Shown here one piece after another: positions 18,226-27,704 of a stretch of 43,460 bases of DNA. Every line of letters starts with the position of its first letter. The stretch's first letter is position 1. Location: positions 1 through 43,460 of the forward strand of contig BJGL01000013.1 of NCBI GenBank assembly GCA_014190475.1, given 5' to 3'. Both the position numbers and the translations under genes were made by a program. The notes under the pieces are model-generated. The model was not told the DNA's origin and ran no database searches. It saw only the letters and a list, made by a program, of their open reading frames with translations. Origin of the DNA: Bacteroidota bacterium. Its GTDB lineage: Bacteria; Bacteroidota; Bacteroidia; Chitinophagales; Chitinophagaceae.

Positions 18226-20411
18226 CGCAAGAAGAGCATTTCCCGATATTTCGGTAAGCTCCATTCGTTATCATCTACCAACAATTCTAATTTGTCTACG
18301 TGATAACGAATTTCATCAAAGAATGCATCCTTCACGTTGGTTTGATAGCCAATTGCTTTTTCACGCGTGCTTTCCAAATTGTTGCAAGCCTTACGAGCCT
18401 CCGTCATTTTTTCAACTGCATCGCTGACTTTGGCAATATGCGTGGAGATTTTTTCTAAAATTTCTTGTTGCTTTTTATAGCTTTTTTCAGAAAGTCCCGC
18501 CTCTTTTAGTCCCTTCACATTATTAGCTAATGTGTTTTGATAGCGAATGGCTGCCGGTAACACCTGGCTAGTGGCAATCTCCGCCATGATGCGGCTTTCA
18601 ATCTGTACTTTCTTAATGTACTTCTCTAATTCAATTTCATGCCGTGCCTCCAACTCCTGGTGGGAATAGATGCCATTTCCCTCAAATAAGGACATTGCCT
18701 TTTTAGTTACCATGGCATCAAGGGCAAGGGGAGTGGTTTTAACATTGGGTAGACCACGCTTAGCAGCTTCTTTTTCCCATGCCTCACTGTATCCATCACC
18801 TTCAAACAATACCTTTTCGCTCTTAACAATATACTCTCTGATCACTTGCATGATCGCTATCTCTTTCTTTTCTCCTTTTTCAATCAACGCTTCTACTTCA
18901 GATTTGAATTGTTTCAGGGTGGCTGCCATGATTGTATTGAGCACAGTCATGGGGTTAGCGCAATTCGCGGAGGATCCTACAGCACGAAACTCAAACTTAT
19001 TACCAGTAAATGCAAAGGGAGAAGTACGGTTGCGATCCGTGTTATCCATGAGTAGCTCAGGAATGCTCTTATGAATATCGATTTTGAGTAAGCTTTCGTC
19101 TGTTTCATCCATTTTGGAAGTAACGCGCTCTTTAACGTCTGTTAATACTTTGCTCAGGTATTGTCCAATAAACACAGAGATGATAGCAGGAGGAGCTTCA
19201 TTGGCACCTAGACGATGATCGTTTGGTGCAGAGGCGATTGAAGCCCGCAATACATCGGCATAATCATGCACGGCTTTGATGGTGTTTACAAAAAATGTAA
19301 GAAACATCAGATTGGTCTTTGGCGTTTTTCCAGGGGCTAAGAGGTTAACGCCTGTATCAGTGGCCATACTCCAGTTGTTATGCTTTCCACTTCCATTGAT
19401 GCCGGCAAATGGTTTTTCGTGTAACAGCACGCGAAGGTTATGACGACGCGCCACCCGGTCCATTACGTCCATTAAAAGTGAATTATGATCCACGGCCACA
19501 CTTACTTCTTCAAAAATGGGGGCACACTCAAATTGTGCTGGAGCAACTTCATTATGTCGTGTGCGAAGTGGGATTCCTAATTTGTAGGATTCATTTTCAA
19601 AATCACGCATGTATGCGTACACGCGCTCAGGAATAGAACCGAAGTAATGGTCTTCTAGTTGTTGGTTTTTTGCAGAGCCACTTCCAAACACGGTTCGTCC
19701 AGTCATCACGAGGTCTGGACGTGCGTTGTAAAAGGCTTCATCAATCACAAAGTATTCTTGCTCCCAGCCTAGTGTAACATTGACTTTACTTACATTTTTG
19801 TCAAAGTAGTGACAAACTTCTGTAGCGGCTTTACTCAGTGCTTCGGTTGCTTTAAGTAAGGGAGCTTTGTAGTCGAGCGATTCTCCTGTGTACGAAACAA
19901 AAATGGTAGGAACACAAAGTGTTTTTCCATTTCCAATTTCAATAACAAAGGGAGGAGAAGAAGGATCCCAGGCCGTATAGCCACGTGCTTCAAAAGTGGC
20001 GCGTAATCCTCCACTTGGAAATGAGGAAGCGTCTGGTTCCTGCTGTATCAATGCAGCCCCATCAAATTCTTCGATAGCTGTACCATCACTTTTTAATGTA
20101 AAAAAAGAATCATGTTTTTCTGCAGTTGTACCGGTAAGGGGCTGAAACCAGTGGGTGAAGTGTGTTACTCCTTTTGTTTCCGCCCAGGCCCGCATTCCAT
20201 TCGCAATTTGATTGGCCATATTGCGATCAATTTTCATTCCCGCCTTGATGGATGCTTTCAAGCTTTTGTAAGCTTCATCGCTTAAGAATTCTCTGGCAAC
20301 TTGTACGGTAAATACATTTGAGGCAAAGAAGCTGGTAGTTTTATTAGGAGAACCTACCTCTACTTTTTTCTTATTGCTTAGATTTTCTAAAGCTTGAAAT
20401 CTGATTGACAT
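18222..20411 (-). CDS. glnN: Glutamine synthetase type III
   Basis: ATP-dependent glutamate to glutamine conversion, the main ammonia-assimilation step. At 729 aa from ATG 20411 it equals the usual GSIII length (about 725-730 aa; GSI is ~450). The GSIII N-terminal region FASNVFTVQVAREFLSDEAY and the signatures SFPSGGLRATFEARGYTAWD and WEQEYFVIDEAFY (metal-binding glutamates) are clear, as are KHNNWSMATDTGVNLLAPG and the long C-terminal helical tail. In-frame upstream starts exist at 20450 (ATG) and 20459 (TTG). I prefer 20411 because MSIRFQALENL is the normal GSIII beginning. It is divergent from purL across an AT-rich, repeat-containing gap that is the likely nitrogen control region. Confidence 0.96.
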   Translation of the reverse strand: MSIRFQALENLSNKKKVEVGSPNKTTSFFASNVFTVQVAREFLSDEAYKSLKASIKAGMKIDRNMANQIANGMRAWAETKGVTHFTHWFQPLTGTTAEKHDSFFTLKSDGTAIEEFDGAALIQQEPDASSFPSGGLRATFEARGYTAWDPSSPPFVIEIGNGKTLCVPTIFVSYTGESLDYKAPLLKATEALSKAATEVCHYFDKNVSKVNVTLGWEQEYFVIDEAFYNARPDLVMTGRTVFGSGSAKNQQLEDHYFGSIPERVYAYMRDFENESYKLGIPLRTRHNEVAPAQFECAPIFEEVSVAVDHNSLLMDVMDRVARRHNLRVLLHEKPFAGINGSGKHNNWSMATDTGVNLLAPGKTPKTNLMFLTFFVNTIKAVHDYADVLRASIASAPNDHRLGANEAPPAIISVFIGQYLSKVLTDVKERVTSKMDETDESLLKIDIHKSIPELLMDNTDRNRTSPFAFTGNKFEFRAVGSSANCANPMTVLNTIMAATLKQFKSEVEALIEKGEKKEIAIMQVIREYIVKSEKVLFEGDGYSEAWEKEAAKRGLPNVKTTPLALDAMVTKKAMSLFEGNGIYSHQELEARHEIELEKYIKKVQIESRIMAEIATSQVLPAAIRYQNTLANNVKGLKEAGLSEKSYKKQQEILEKISTHIAKVSDAVEKMTEARKACNNLESTREKAIGYQTNVKDAFFDEIRYHVDKLELLVDDNEWSLPKYREMLFLR

Positions 20412-20513
20412 AATTTCTGAATTTTCCGCAAAGCAACTGTTTTTAGTCATTTCTTCCAAAAAAAACGGCTATTGTGTTTATAAAATGTGGTTTATTCTCA
20501 ATATTGGTTCAAT

Positions 20514-20557
20514 AAATGGGTATCAATGGGTATAATTATATATATTAAAAAATATAT
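20514..20557. promoter_or_regulatory. Tandem repeat plus AT-rich palindrome between glnN and purL
   Basis: AATGGGTAT occurs twice in tandem (20515-20523 and 20525-20533), a 10-bp period that puts both copies on the same helix face. Immediately downstream, ATATATT (20540-20546) and AATATAT (20551-20557) form a 7-bp palindrome with an AAAA centre. The position between two divergent nitrogen-related genes fits an operator or AT-rich promoter DNA. No regulator is identified. Confidence 0.35.
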
Positions 20558-20581
20558 TAATGTGAAGACTAAGGGAACAAC

Positions 20582-20617
20582 TTTTGCATGGAAGCTGACT
20601 CTTGTAAAATACCTTTG
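20582..20617 (+). promoter_or_regulatory. purL promoter (TTTTG / TACCTTTG)
   Basis: A perfect -7 box TACCTTTG (20610-20617) with TTTTG (20582-20586) 23 bp upstream. The box lies 21 bp before ATG 20639 and downstream of the ATG at 20588, so a transcript from this promoter cannot use the longer start. Confidence 0.65.
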
Positions 20618-20638
20618 TTACTCAATTTTTTAACCTGC

Positions 20639-22867
20639 ATGGAAGTGACCGTTTCCACGGCGGAACAGCTCCGCCTGACCCCCGAAGAATTTGATCTGAT
20701 TTGTAAAAAACTAGGGCGAACTCCCAACTTTAATGAACTCTGTGCTTTTTCCGGAATGTGGAGTGAGCATTGCAGCTATAAGAACTCAATCAAGTGGTTG
20801 AAAACTTTACCACGCGAAGGGGGGAGGATGCTGGTAAAGGCTGGTGAAGAAAACGCAGGATTGATGGACATCGGAGACGGATTGGGGGTAGTATTTAAAA
20901 TCGAATCGCATAACCATCCTTCGGCTATTGAGCCTTTTCAAGGTGCCGCTACTGGTGTTGGAGGAATTCACCGCGATATTTTTACGATGGGGGCAAGACC
21001 CATTGCTGCTTTAAACTCTCTTCGTTTTGGTTTATTGGAGGATGAGAAAACACAGCATTTGCTGGCAGGGGTGGTGCATGGTATTGGACATTATGGCAAC
21101 TGTTTTGGTGTTCCTACTGTTGGAGGTGAAATCTATTTTGATCGTTGTTATCATACGAACCCGCTTGTAAACGCTATGAGTGTGGGTATTGTAAAAGCGG
21201 GTCAAACAGTTTCTGCTACAGCGGAAGGAATTGGAAATCCAGTTTTGTTTGTGGGCAGTGCAACAGGAAAAGATGGAATAGGGGGTGCATCTTTCGCATC
21301 TGCTGATATTACCGCGGAGAGTGCCAAAGAATTACCTGCTGTGCAAGTAGGAGATCCTTTCCAGGAGAAAAAATTATTAGAAGCTTGTTTGGAAGTAATT
21401 CAAACAGGCGCGGTAGTGGGTATGCAAGACATGGGTGCTGCAGGAATTATTTGCTCCACGGCGGAAATGAGTGCAAAAGGAGGGGTGGGAATGCGTATTG
21501 ATCTGGATAAGGTTCCTACCAGACAGCCCAATATGAAAACATGGGAATTGTTATTGAGTGAAAGTCAGGAAAGGATGTTATTGGTTGCCGAAAAAGGAAA
21601 AGAGGATTTGGTAAAAAAAGTTTTTGAGAAATGGGATCTTCCTTGTGCGGTCATTGGAGAAGTAACGGATGATGGTCTCTTGAATTTTTATATGCATGGG
21701 AAGCTTGATGCTTCCATCCCTGCACAGGAACTGGTCTTGGGCGGAGGTGCACCACAATACGACAGAGCATTTACGGTGCCCGCCTATCTTGAAAAAATTG
21801 CTCAGTTTGAGATCAGCAGTATACCTATGCCCGCTGACCTTAAGAAAACAGCGCTACAACTAATCAAACATCCCACCATTGCCTCCAAGAAATGGATATT
21901 CAGACAGTATGATAGCATGGTGGGAACCAACAATACCAACACCAATGCCCCCTCCGATGCAGCAGTGGTGCTTGTGAAGGGAACAAATAAGGGAATTGCA
22001 ATCACTACAGATTGCAACAGTCGTTACGTGATGGCAGATCCAAAAAAGGGGGCAATGATTGCAGTAAGTGAGGCCGCTCGTAATATTGTTTGTTCCGGTG
22101 GGGAGCCATTAGGAGTTACCAATTGTTTAAATTTTGGAAACCCCTATGATCCGGAAGTGTATTATCAATTCAAAGAAGCCATATTGGGAATGGGTGAAGC
22201 CTGCCGTTTGTTTAATACACCGGTTACCGGAGGAAATGTTAGTTTTTATAACCAAAATCCAGATGGTCCAGTAAATCCTACCCCTACCATAGGGATGGTT
22301 GGACTATTGGAGCATGTAGAAAAAAAGATGACACTGGATTTTAAAAATCCTGGCGATGAAATTTACTTGTTGGGTTGTCTTCAAAATGATTTGGGTTCAT
22401 CCGTTTACTTACACGACATACTTGGCCATACATTATCTCCCGCCCCCTATTTTAATGTGGAGGAAGAACTGGCGCTTCATCAATTGGTAAGTTCATTGAT
22501 CGTGGCAGGTGTTGTTGAAAGTGTACATGATTGCAGTGAGGGGGGGATGTTGGTGGCCTTGATGGAAAAGTCATTTAACCGGTCAATCGGGTTTTCTGTA
22601 AAAGCGCCTGAGCGTGCTTCCGATGGCAAACCACTTCGCGCAGATGCTTGCTGGTTTGGCGAATCGCAAGGCCGAGTGGTGGTATCTGTATCCCCGCAAC
22701 ATCGCGCCGCTTTTTTACAACGCACTGCTACGGGTCGTACCCCTGTTACCCTATTGGGTACTACCACGCAGGGAATAGTGGAGCTGGATAACCAATCTTG
22801 GGGCTCCGTGGAGGAATGGAAAAACAATTATGATTCTGCGATTGGAAGTGTAATGAATAAGGGATAA
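20639..22867 (+). CDS. purL: Phosphoribosylformylglycinamidine synthase, PurL subunit (small form)
   Basis: Fourth step of purine synthesis: FGAR + ATP + ammonia to FGAM. This 742-aa small PurL carries the synthetase only, so separate PurQ (glutaminase) and PurS must exist elsewhere. Family marks: LNFGNPYDP-type region, [51 protein letters not shown], the AIRS-like repeats and [20 protein letters not shown]. The start is ATG 20639 ([20 protein letters not shown]), supported by the consensus -7 box at 20610-20617; the ATG at 20588 would lie upstream of the transcript. Its pairing with glnN is logical because glutamine is the nitrogen donor, but the two are transcribed in opposite directions. 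Confidence 0.96.
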   Translation: MEVTVSTAEQLRLTPEEFDLICKKLGRTPNFNELCAFSGMWSEHCSYKNSIKWLKTLPREGGRMLVKAGEENAGLMDIGDGLGVVFKIESHNHPSAIEPFQGAATGVGGIHRDIFTMGARPIAALNSLRFGLLEDEKTQHLLAGVVHGIGHYGNCFGVPTVGGEIYFDRCYHTNPLVNAMSVGIVKAGQTVSATAEGIGNPVLFVGSATGKDGIGGASFASADITAESAKELPAVQVGDPFQEKKLLEACLEVIQTGAVVGMQDMGAAGIICSTAEMSAKGGVGMRIDLDKVPTRQPNMKTWELLLSESQERMLLVAEKGKEDLVKKVFEKWDLPCAVIGEVTDDGLLNFYMHGKLDASIPAQELVLGGGAPQYDRAFTVPAYLEKIAQFEISSIPMPADLKKTALQLIKHPTIASKKWIFRQYDSMVGTNNTNTNAPSDAAVVLVKGTNKGIAITTDCNSRYVMADPKKGAMIAVSEAARNIVCSGGEPLGVTNCLNFGNPYDPEVYYQFKEAILGMGEACRLFNTPVTGGNVSFYNQNPDGPVNPTPTIGMVGLLEHVEKKMTLDFKNPGDEIYLLGCLQNDLGSSVYLHDILGHTLSPAPYFNVEEELALHQLVSSLIVAGVVESVHDCSEGGMLVALMEKSFNRSIGFSVKAPERASDGKPLRADACWFGESQGRVVVSVSPQHRAAFLQRTATGRTPVTLLGTTTQGIVELDNQSWGSVEEWKNNYDSAIGSVMNKG

Positions 22868-22964
22868 TTCCTAACTTTACACGACCTCCCGCACATTCCC
22901 TTTTATCAAGGCTGATAGCTGCCCGAAGGTCACTAAGGGTAAAACAATGGAAAAAGAAACGTCC

Positions 22965-24605
22965 ATGTCTAAATTCATTTTTGTGACTGGAGGAGTTACC
23001 TCCTCACTGGGTAAAGGAATCATCGCTGCCTCACTGGCCAAGTTGTTACAAGCAAGAGGACTTCGCGTAACTATTCAAAAATTTGATCCTTATATAAATG
23101 TTGACCCCGGTACGCTGAACCCTTACGAACATGGTGAGTGTTATGTTACTGAGGATGGAGCAGAAACTGATTTGGATCTAGGACATTATGAACGTTTTTT
23201 AAATATTCACACTACACAGGCTAATAATGTAACTACCGGCCGCATCTATCAAACGGTCATTAACAAAGAAAGAGAAGGGGCCTTTTTGGGAAAAACTGTT
23301 CAGGTGGTACCCCACATTACCGACGAGATCAAGCGAAGAATGAAATTGCTCGGGCAAACCGGAGATTACGACATTGTCATTACAGAAATTGGCGGAACAG
23401 TTGGTGATATAGAAAGTTTGCCATTCGTGGAAGCCCTGCGACAGCTACAGTGGGAGCTACCCGAGGAGGATACTGTGGTTGTACACCTTACCTTGATTCC
23501 TTATCTCAAGGCCGCAAAAGAATTAAAAACAAAACCCACACAGCACAGTGTGCGTATGTTAAGCGAAGAAGGTGTTCATCCGGATATCATTGTTTGCAGA
23601 ACTGAAAAACCGCTAAGTCCCGATCTTAAAAGAAAAATCGCGCTTTTCTGTAACGTAAAACCGGAGGCCGTTGTGGAAGCAGCGGATGCCTCTACTATTT
23701 ATGAGGTTCCCGTGTTAATGATGCGAGAGGGATTGGATACTACGGTATTAAAAAAGTTGAATTTGACTGGAACCCAACAGCCAGATCTGACTCGATGGAA
23801 AATATTTCTGGATAAATTAAAATATCCTAAGGCTAAAGTGAATGTTGGTTTGATTGGGAAATACATTGAGTTGCAAGATGCCTACAAGTCTATTTTGGAA
23901 TCCTTTATACATGCTGGCGCTATCAATGAATGTCAGGTACAGGTAATCAATATTCACAGTGAGTTTATTACACCAGAAAATGTGAATGAAAAATTAGCGG
24001 GTCTTGATGCCTTGTTGGTTGCGCCTGGTTTTGGTCATCGGGGTGTGGAGGGAAAGATTGCCGCTGTTCAATATGCCCGAGAGAAAAAATTACCTTTTTT
24101 CGGGATCTGTTTGGGAATGCAAATGGCAGCGATAGAATTTGCCCGCAACGTACTAGGACTTAAGTCAGCAAATTCTACCGAAATGAATCCAAGCACAACT
24201 GATCCAGTGATAGATTTGATGGACGAGCAAAAGCAGGTTACTGCAAAAGGGGGAACTATGCGTTTGGGAGCCTATCCTTGCACCCTTGAAAAAGATTCCT
24301 TAGCGTTTGGTATTTACGGAAAAGAAAATATCTCTGAACGGCATCGTCATCGTTGGGAGTTTAATAACAAATACCTCGCCGCATTTGAAAATGCAGGAAT
24401 GTTGGCCAGCGGTAAAAATCCTGATACAGGGTTAGTCGAGATCATCGAACTAAAGAACCATCCCTTCTTTATTGGTGTTCAATATCATCCGGAGTTGAAG
24501 AGCACGGTAGAGGAGCCTCAACCCATTTTTGTTCATTTTATAAAAGCAGCGCTGCAACATGCTCAGCAACCATTTTCTAAGTCTGTTCAGCCGCTCCATT
24601 CCTAA
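22965..24605 (+). CDS. pyrG: CTP synthase
   Basis: Converts UTP to CTP with glutamine, 546 aa. The N-terminal amidoligase domain has the P-loop-like GGVTSSLGKGI, FDPYINVDPGTLNPYEHGE and EIGGTVGDIESLPF. The C-terminal class I glutamine amidotransferase has the cysteine nucleophile in FFGICLGMQ and the His/Glu pair in YHPEL. I start at ATG 22965 (MSKFIFVTGGV), the family norm. ATG 22947 adds MEKETS, has an AAGGG about 10 nt upstream and cannot be excluded. A weak -7 box TAACTTTA lies at 22872-22879. Confidence 0.97.
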   Translation: MSKFIFVTGGVTSSLGKGIIAASLAKLLQARGLRVTIQKFDPYINVDPGTLNPYEHGECYVTEDGAETDLDLGHYERFLNIHTTQANNVTTGRIYQTVINKEREGAFLGKTVQVVPHITDEIKRRMKLLGQTGDYDIVITEIGGTVGDIESLPFVEALRQLQWELPEEDTVVVHLTLIPYLKAAKELKTKPTQHSVRMLSEEGVHPDIIVCRTEKPLSPDLKRKIALFCNVKPEAVVEAADASTIYEVPVLMMREGLDTTVLKKLNLTGTQQPDLTRWKIFLDKLKYPKAKVNVGLIGKYIELQDAYKSILESFIHAGAINECQVQVINIHSEFITPENVNEKLAGLDALLVAPGFGHRGVEGKIAAVQYAREKKLPFFGICLGMQMAAIEFARNVLGLKSANSTEMNPSTTDPVIDLMDEQKQVTAKGGTMRLGAYPCTLEKDSLAFGIYGKENISERHRHRWEFNNKYLAAFENAGMLASGKNPDTGLVEIIELKNHPFFIGVQYHPELKSTVEEPQPIFVHFIKAALQHAQQPFSKSVQPLHS

Positions 24606-24627
24606 CCTAGGGCCGGTTCGCTTCCCT

Positions 24628-24635
24628 TATCTTTG
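24628..24635 (+). promoter_or_regulatory. -7 box upstream of yidC
   Basis: TATCTTTG is an exact TAnnTTTG match in the 60-bp pyrG-yidC gap, 30 bp before the yidC ATG. No well-spaced -33 TTG is seen, so yidC may be transcribed both from here and from pyrG. Confidence 0.5.
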
Positions 24636-24665
24636 TCGGCTCTTATCGCCAAACTTGTTTAACGT

Positions 24666-26528
24666 ATGAATTTTGATCGTAATACCGTCCTGGGTTTTGT
24701 ATTGCTTGCCGTATTATTCTTTGGGTATTTCTACTATACCAATATGGAGCAAGCCGCTTACAACAAGGCAAAGGCACGCCAGCAATTTGTACAGGATTCT
24801 ATCGCAAAAGCAAATCGTCCGTTGGTGGACACAGTGGCTGCTGCCAATTCGATCGCTAAAGCGGATAGTACACAGCGTGCAGCAGCTGCCGGCTATTTTG
24901 TTGCTGCAGCCCAGGGTGTTGAAGAATTGCAGACGGTAGAGAATGATAAAATGAGCGTTGTTTTTACGAACAAAGGAGGACAGATTAAATCGGTCACCTT
25001 GAAGGAGCATTCGCAATACGGGGATGACAGTCCAGTAGCGTTATCGGCCACCTCATTTGCACGTTTTGGATATGCTGTAAATACCGGATTGAATCGGACG
25101 GCCCCTAGTGCAGAATTATTTTTTTCATGGCAAGGCATTGAAAAAAAATCCGATGGTACACAAGTTATCTCATTTGAATTAGCTGCTGCCGACTCCAATT
25201 ATGGCGGTCGTATTAAGCATCGATACACGATTTATCCAACAGATTATCGAATTGATCTGCAACTTGACTTTGAGGCCCCTGCACAATTATTTACACAAGG
25301 ACTGGTGCCTTTCTTATGGCAGTATGAAGCGCTCAAGCAGGAATCTGATATTGCCTACGAAAAGCAAAATACGCAAGTGGGATTTGTCGAAGATGGGGCC
25401 TTTGATTACTTCACCATTGGGAATAGAAGCACGGTCGATTTTACAAAACCGGTAGGATGGGTAGGCGTTCGCCAACGGTTCTTCTTTGCCGCCATGGAAG
25501 CACCAGCCAATTTTAATGCTGGTCAATTGAGCTGGGTTTTACCTCCTGATTCAACGGGCTCGGTGATTAAAGCAACTGCGGCACTTAAAATGCAGCTCCC
25601 TGCCTCTGATCGTTCGTCAGTTAACCTCAAATTTTATTTTGGTCCTGCTGATTATTCGGTACTGAAAAAATACGATAACGAATTTGAGAAAATCGTAAAC
25701 CTGGGTCAAGGGGCTTATACTTTTGTTCGTCCGTTAAACAAATACGTGATTGTACCCATTTTTGATTTTCTGAAGAATATTTCAATGGGAAATATTGGTT
25801 TAGCGATTGCCTTACTGACACTCTTTATCCGTGTGTTAACCTCCCCATTGATCTATTCGAGTTATCTCAGTGGTGCCAAAATGAAAGCTTTGCGTCCGGA
25901 AATCGCCAAGTTGAAGGAGAAGTATGGTGAGGATCAGCAAACAATCAGTATGGAGCAGATGAAGTTGTTCCGCGAGGCCGGTGTTAACCCATTGGGGGGA
26001 TGTATTCCCGCCTTGCTTCAAATTCCTATTTTCTTTGCGTTGTTCAGTTTCTTCAATGCCGAAATCGCATTACGAGGTGCTTCATTCCTTTGGGCGAATG
26101 ATCTTTCTGCTTATGATGCACCCATTCGATTTGGGTTCACGATTCCCCTATTTGGAGATCACCTTAGTTTATTCAACTTTTTAGCTACCGCTACCAGCCT
26201 TTTAATTTCTGTGTATAGCATGAGCTTAAGTCCGGATCAGAGTAATCCGATGATGAAGTACATGCCTTATATTTTTCCGGTTTTCATGCTCTTTTTCTTC
26301 AACAGCTTGCCTGCCGCCTTGACTTGGTACTATACGGTGTCTAACTTAATTACCCTTGTGCTTCAGTTTGTGATACAGAACTACATCATCGATCACGATA
26401 AGATTCTATTGCAAATCCAAGAGAATCGGAAAAAACCCAAGCCTAAATCAATGTGGCAGGATAAGCTGGAGCAAATGCAAGCACAGCAGAAAAAGTTAAA
26501 AGACATGCAGGATAAAGCCAAGCGCTGA
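24666..26528 (+). CDS. yidC: Membrane protein insertase YidC
   Basis: Inserts and folds inner-membrane proteins, alone or with SecYEG; it is the downstream partner of the SRP route whose RNA is encoded at 16.2 kb. 620 aa: an N-terminal helix (NTVLGFVLLAVLFFGYFYY), a large periplasmic beta-sandwich (~residues 80-355), then five helices with the conserved core (GNIGLAIALLTLFIRVLTSP, MEQMKLFREAGVNPLGGCIP, LQIPIFFALFSFF), and a lysine-rich C-terminal tail that may contact the ribosome. Confidence 0.97.
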   Translation: MNFDRNTVLGFVLLAVLFFGYFYYTNMEQAAYNKAKARQQFVQDSIAKANRPLVDTVAAANSIAKADSTQRAAAAGYFVAAAQGVEELQTVENDKMSVVFTNKGGQIKSVTLKEHSQYGDDSPVALSATSFARFGYAVNTGLNRTAPSAELFFSWQGIEKKSDGTQVISFELAAADSNYGGRIKHRYTIYPTDYRIDLQLDFEAPAQLFTQGLVPFLWQYEALKQESDIAYEKQNTQVGFVEDGAFDYFTIGNRSTVDFTKPVGWVGVRQRFFFAAMEAPANFNAGQLSWVLPPDSTGSVIKATAALKMQLPASDRSSVNLKFYFGPADYSVLKKYDNEFEKIVNLGQGAYTFVRPLNKYVIVPIFDFLKNISMGNIGLAIALLTLFIRVLTSPLIYSSYLSGAKMKALRPEIAKLKEKYGEDQQTISMEQMKLFREAGVNPLGGCIPALLQIPIFFALFSFFNAEIALRGASFLWANDLSAYDAPIRFGFTIPLFGDHLSLFNFLATATSLLISVYSMSLSPDQSNPMMKYMPYIFPVFMLFFFNSLPAALTWYYTVSNLITLVLQFVIQNYIIDHDKILLQIQENRKKPKPKSMWQDKLEQMQAQQKKLKDMQDKAKR

Positions 26529-26553
26529 GTTATTACTCTGTTGCAGTAACTTC

Positions 26554-27213
26554 ATGGAAATGTTTCGATCAAGTTTCCTTCTTTTAACAATTGTTCTCCT
26601 TTCCCAAGTTTCCTTTGGTCAACGAAGATTGACGGAAGCAACACTTCATTACACAGTAGAAGCCTCGGAGGGGGATAGCGCCCTGCAAGCATTGCTGCAA
26701 GGAGTTCGCTACACATGTTACATCAAAGGTGTCAATAGCCGAATGGAATTAGCCTCTTCGATGGGAAAGGAAAGCACGTTGATCTTGGGAAAAACCGGGC
26801 AGGTCATACTGCTTAAGGAATTTGGCACGCAACATTATCTGACAAAGTTCAATGCCACGCAGTGGCAACAAATGAATCAGGTTTACGAAGACGCACAATT
26901 CCAAATTCTACCGGATACGCTTCGCATCAATAGTTATTTGTGTCATAAAGCCCTTTTTCGATTTAAGGATGGAACATCAAGGGCAGTTTGGTATACCACA
27001 CAAGTAATTCCGGTCTACAGAGAATTTCAGCTTTTTGCAAAAAAACTCCCTGGCTTATTGGTGCAATACGAAGCTACTTTTGGTAAGACGCCTGTACTTT
27101 TCAAATTGAAGGAATTGAACTATAACCCTGTTCAGGTAGCACTGTTTGACGTTCCGGAGGAAGGTTATCGGATTATTGAATGGGAGCCAGCAGTAAAAAC
27201 TAAAAGCAATTAG
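26554..27213 (+). CDS. GLPGLI/DUF4412-like exported protein
   Basis: A 219-aa protein with a signal peptide (MEMFRSSFLLLTIVLLSQVS, cleavage near FGQ). The rest resembles the GLPGLI or DUF4412-type periplasmic proteins common in Bacteroidota: an early beta strand TLHYTVEASE, a central INSYLCHKALFRF strand and a KKLPGLLVQYE motif, where LPGL corresponds to the family name motif. Function unknown; relatives are thought to be beta-sandwich envelope proteins. An ATG at 26560 (MFRSS) is an alternative start. It lies 25 bp after yidC and overlaps the convergent small ORF by 4 bp. Confidence 0.7.
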   Translation: MEMFRSSFLLLTIVLLSQVSFGQRRLTEATLHYTVEASEGDSALQALLQGVRYTCYIKGVNSRMELASSMGKESTLILGKTGQVILLKEFGTQHYLTKFNATQWQQMNQVYEDAQFQILPDTLRINSYLCHKALFRFKDGTSRAVWYTTQVIPVYREFQLFAKKLPGLLVQYEATFGKTPVLFKLKELNYNPVQVALFDVPEEGYRIIEWEPAVKTKSN

Positions 27214-27572
27214 CGCGGACGAAGGGTTTGATTTCCCAGTTGGATTTTTACTTTGTTGACCAACGTAGTTTTTCGCAAAGGAATTGTGAGTTCGTAATTT
27301 CCCTTTTTAGTTACCATATCGGTATTCAACTGAATAACACGTGTAGTTGGGTTATCCAAAACCGTATTTCCTCTAAAGCTGTACCCCGATTTTAGGGAAA
27401 AGGAACCGTTGTAGCTAAGTACTTTATTGGACAATAATTTTTTTCCTGCAGAGGCGGCTTTTTTCTTTCCCAAACCCAACGATGCAAAAGAACTGACCAC
27501 AATCAAGGTAGCTACCCCGAGCAGCATTGTTTTTTGAACAACCTCTTTTGCTATTTGTATAGAATTAAACAT
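27210..27572 (-). CDS. Small basic exported protein, unknown function
   Basis: 120 aa from ATG 27572 (a GTG nine bases upstream would add MKR). A hydrophobic stretch at residues ~16-35 (MLLGVATLIVVSSFASLGLG) looks like a signal peptide or membrane anchor. The mature part is rich in Lys, Thr, Leu and Asn with short beta-strand patterns (SYNGSFSLKSGYSFRG, NYELTIPLRKTTLVNKVKIQ) and no Cys. I do not recognise a family. Support for a real gene comes from a perfect promoter directly upstream (27611-27581) and a clean reading frame without overlap on its 5' side. Confidence 0.65.
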   Translation of the reverse strand: MFNSIQIAKEVVQKTMLLGVATLIVVSSFASLGLGKKKAASAGKKLLSNKVLSYNGSFSLKSGYSFRGNTVLDNPTTRVIQLNTDMVTKKGNYELTIPLRKTTLVNKVKIQLGNQTLRPR

Positions 27573-27580
27573 CCGCTTCA

Positions 27581-27611
27581 CAAAGGTATCATAATTGGCG
27601 AATATTTACAA
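27581..27611 (-). promoter_or_regulatory. Consensus promoter for the small exported protein
   Basis: On the minus strand TTG (27611-27609), 20-bp spacer, then TACCTTTG (27588-27581): a full Bacteroidota housekeeping promoter. The box ends only 8 nt before the ATG at 27572, so the mRNA should be nearly leaderless. Confidence 0.7.
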
Positions 27612-27704
27612 TTATGCAAATTTAATTCCCATGCACAGGTGGGGATAAAATAGCCTGGATTTGGACGGGATATATCTTAAATTGTTGAATACAAATCATT
27701 AACC

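Noticed and set aside
18670-19074. 134-codon open frame on the + strand inside glnN
   Set aside because: Shadow of the glnN reading frame; no motif, and glnN is complete and canonical through this part.
22868-22964. Possible riboswitch or attenuator in the purL-pyrG gap
   Set aside because: Fewer than 100 bp, no stable stem series or known aptamer motif; only a weak -7 box is visible.
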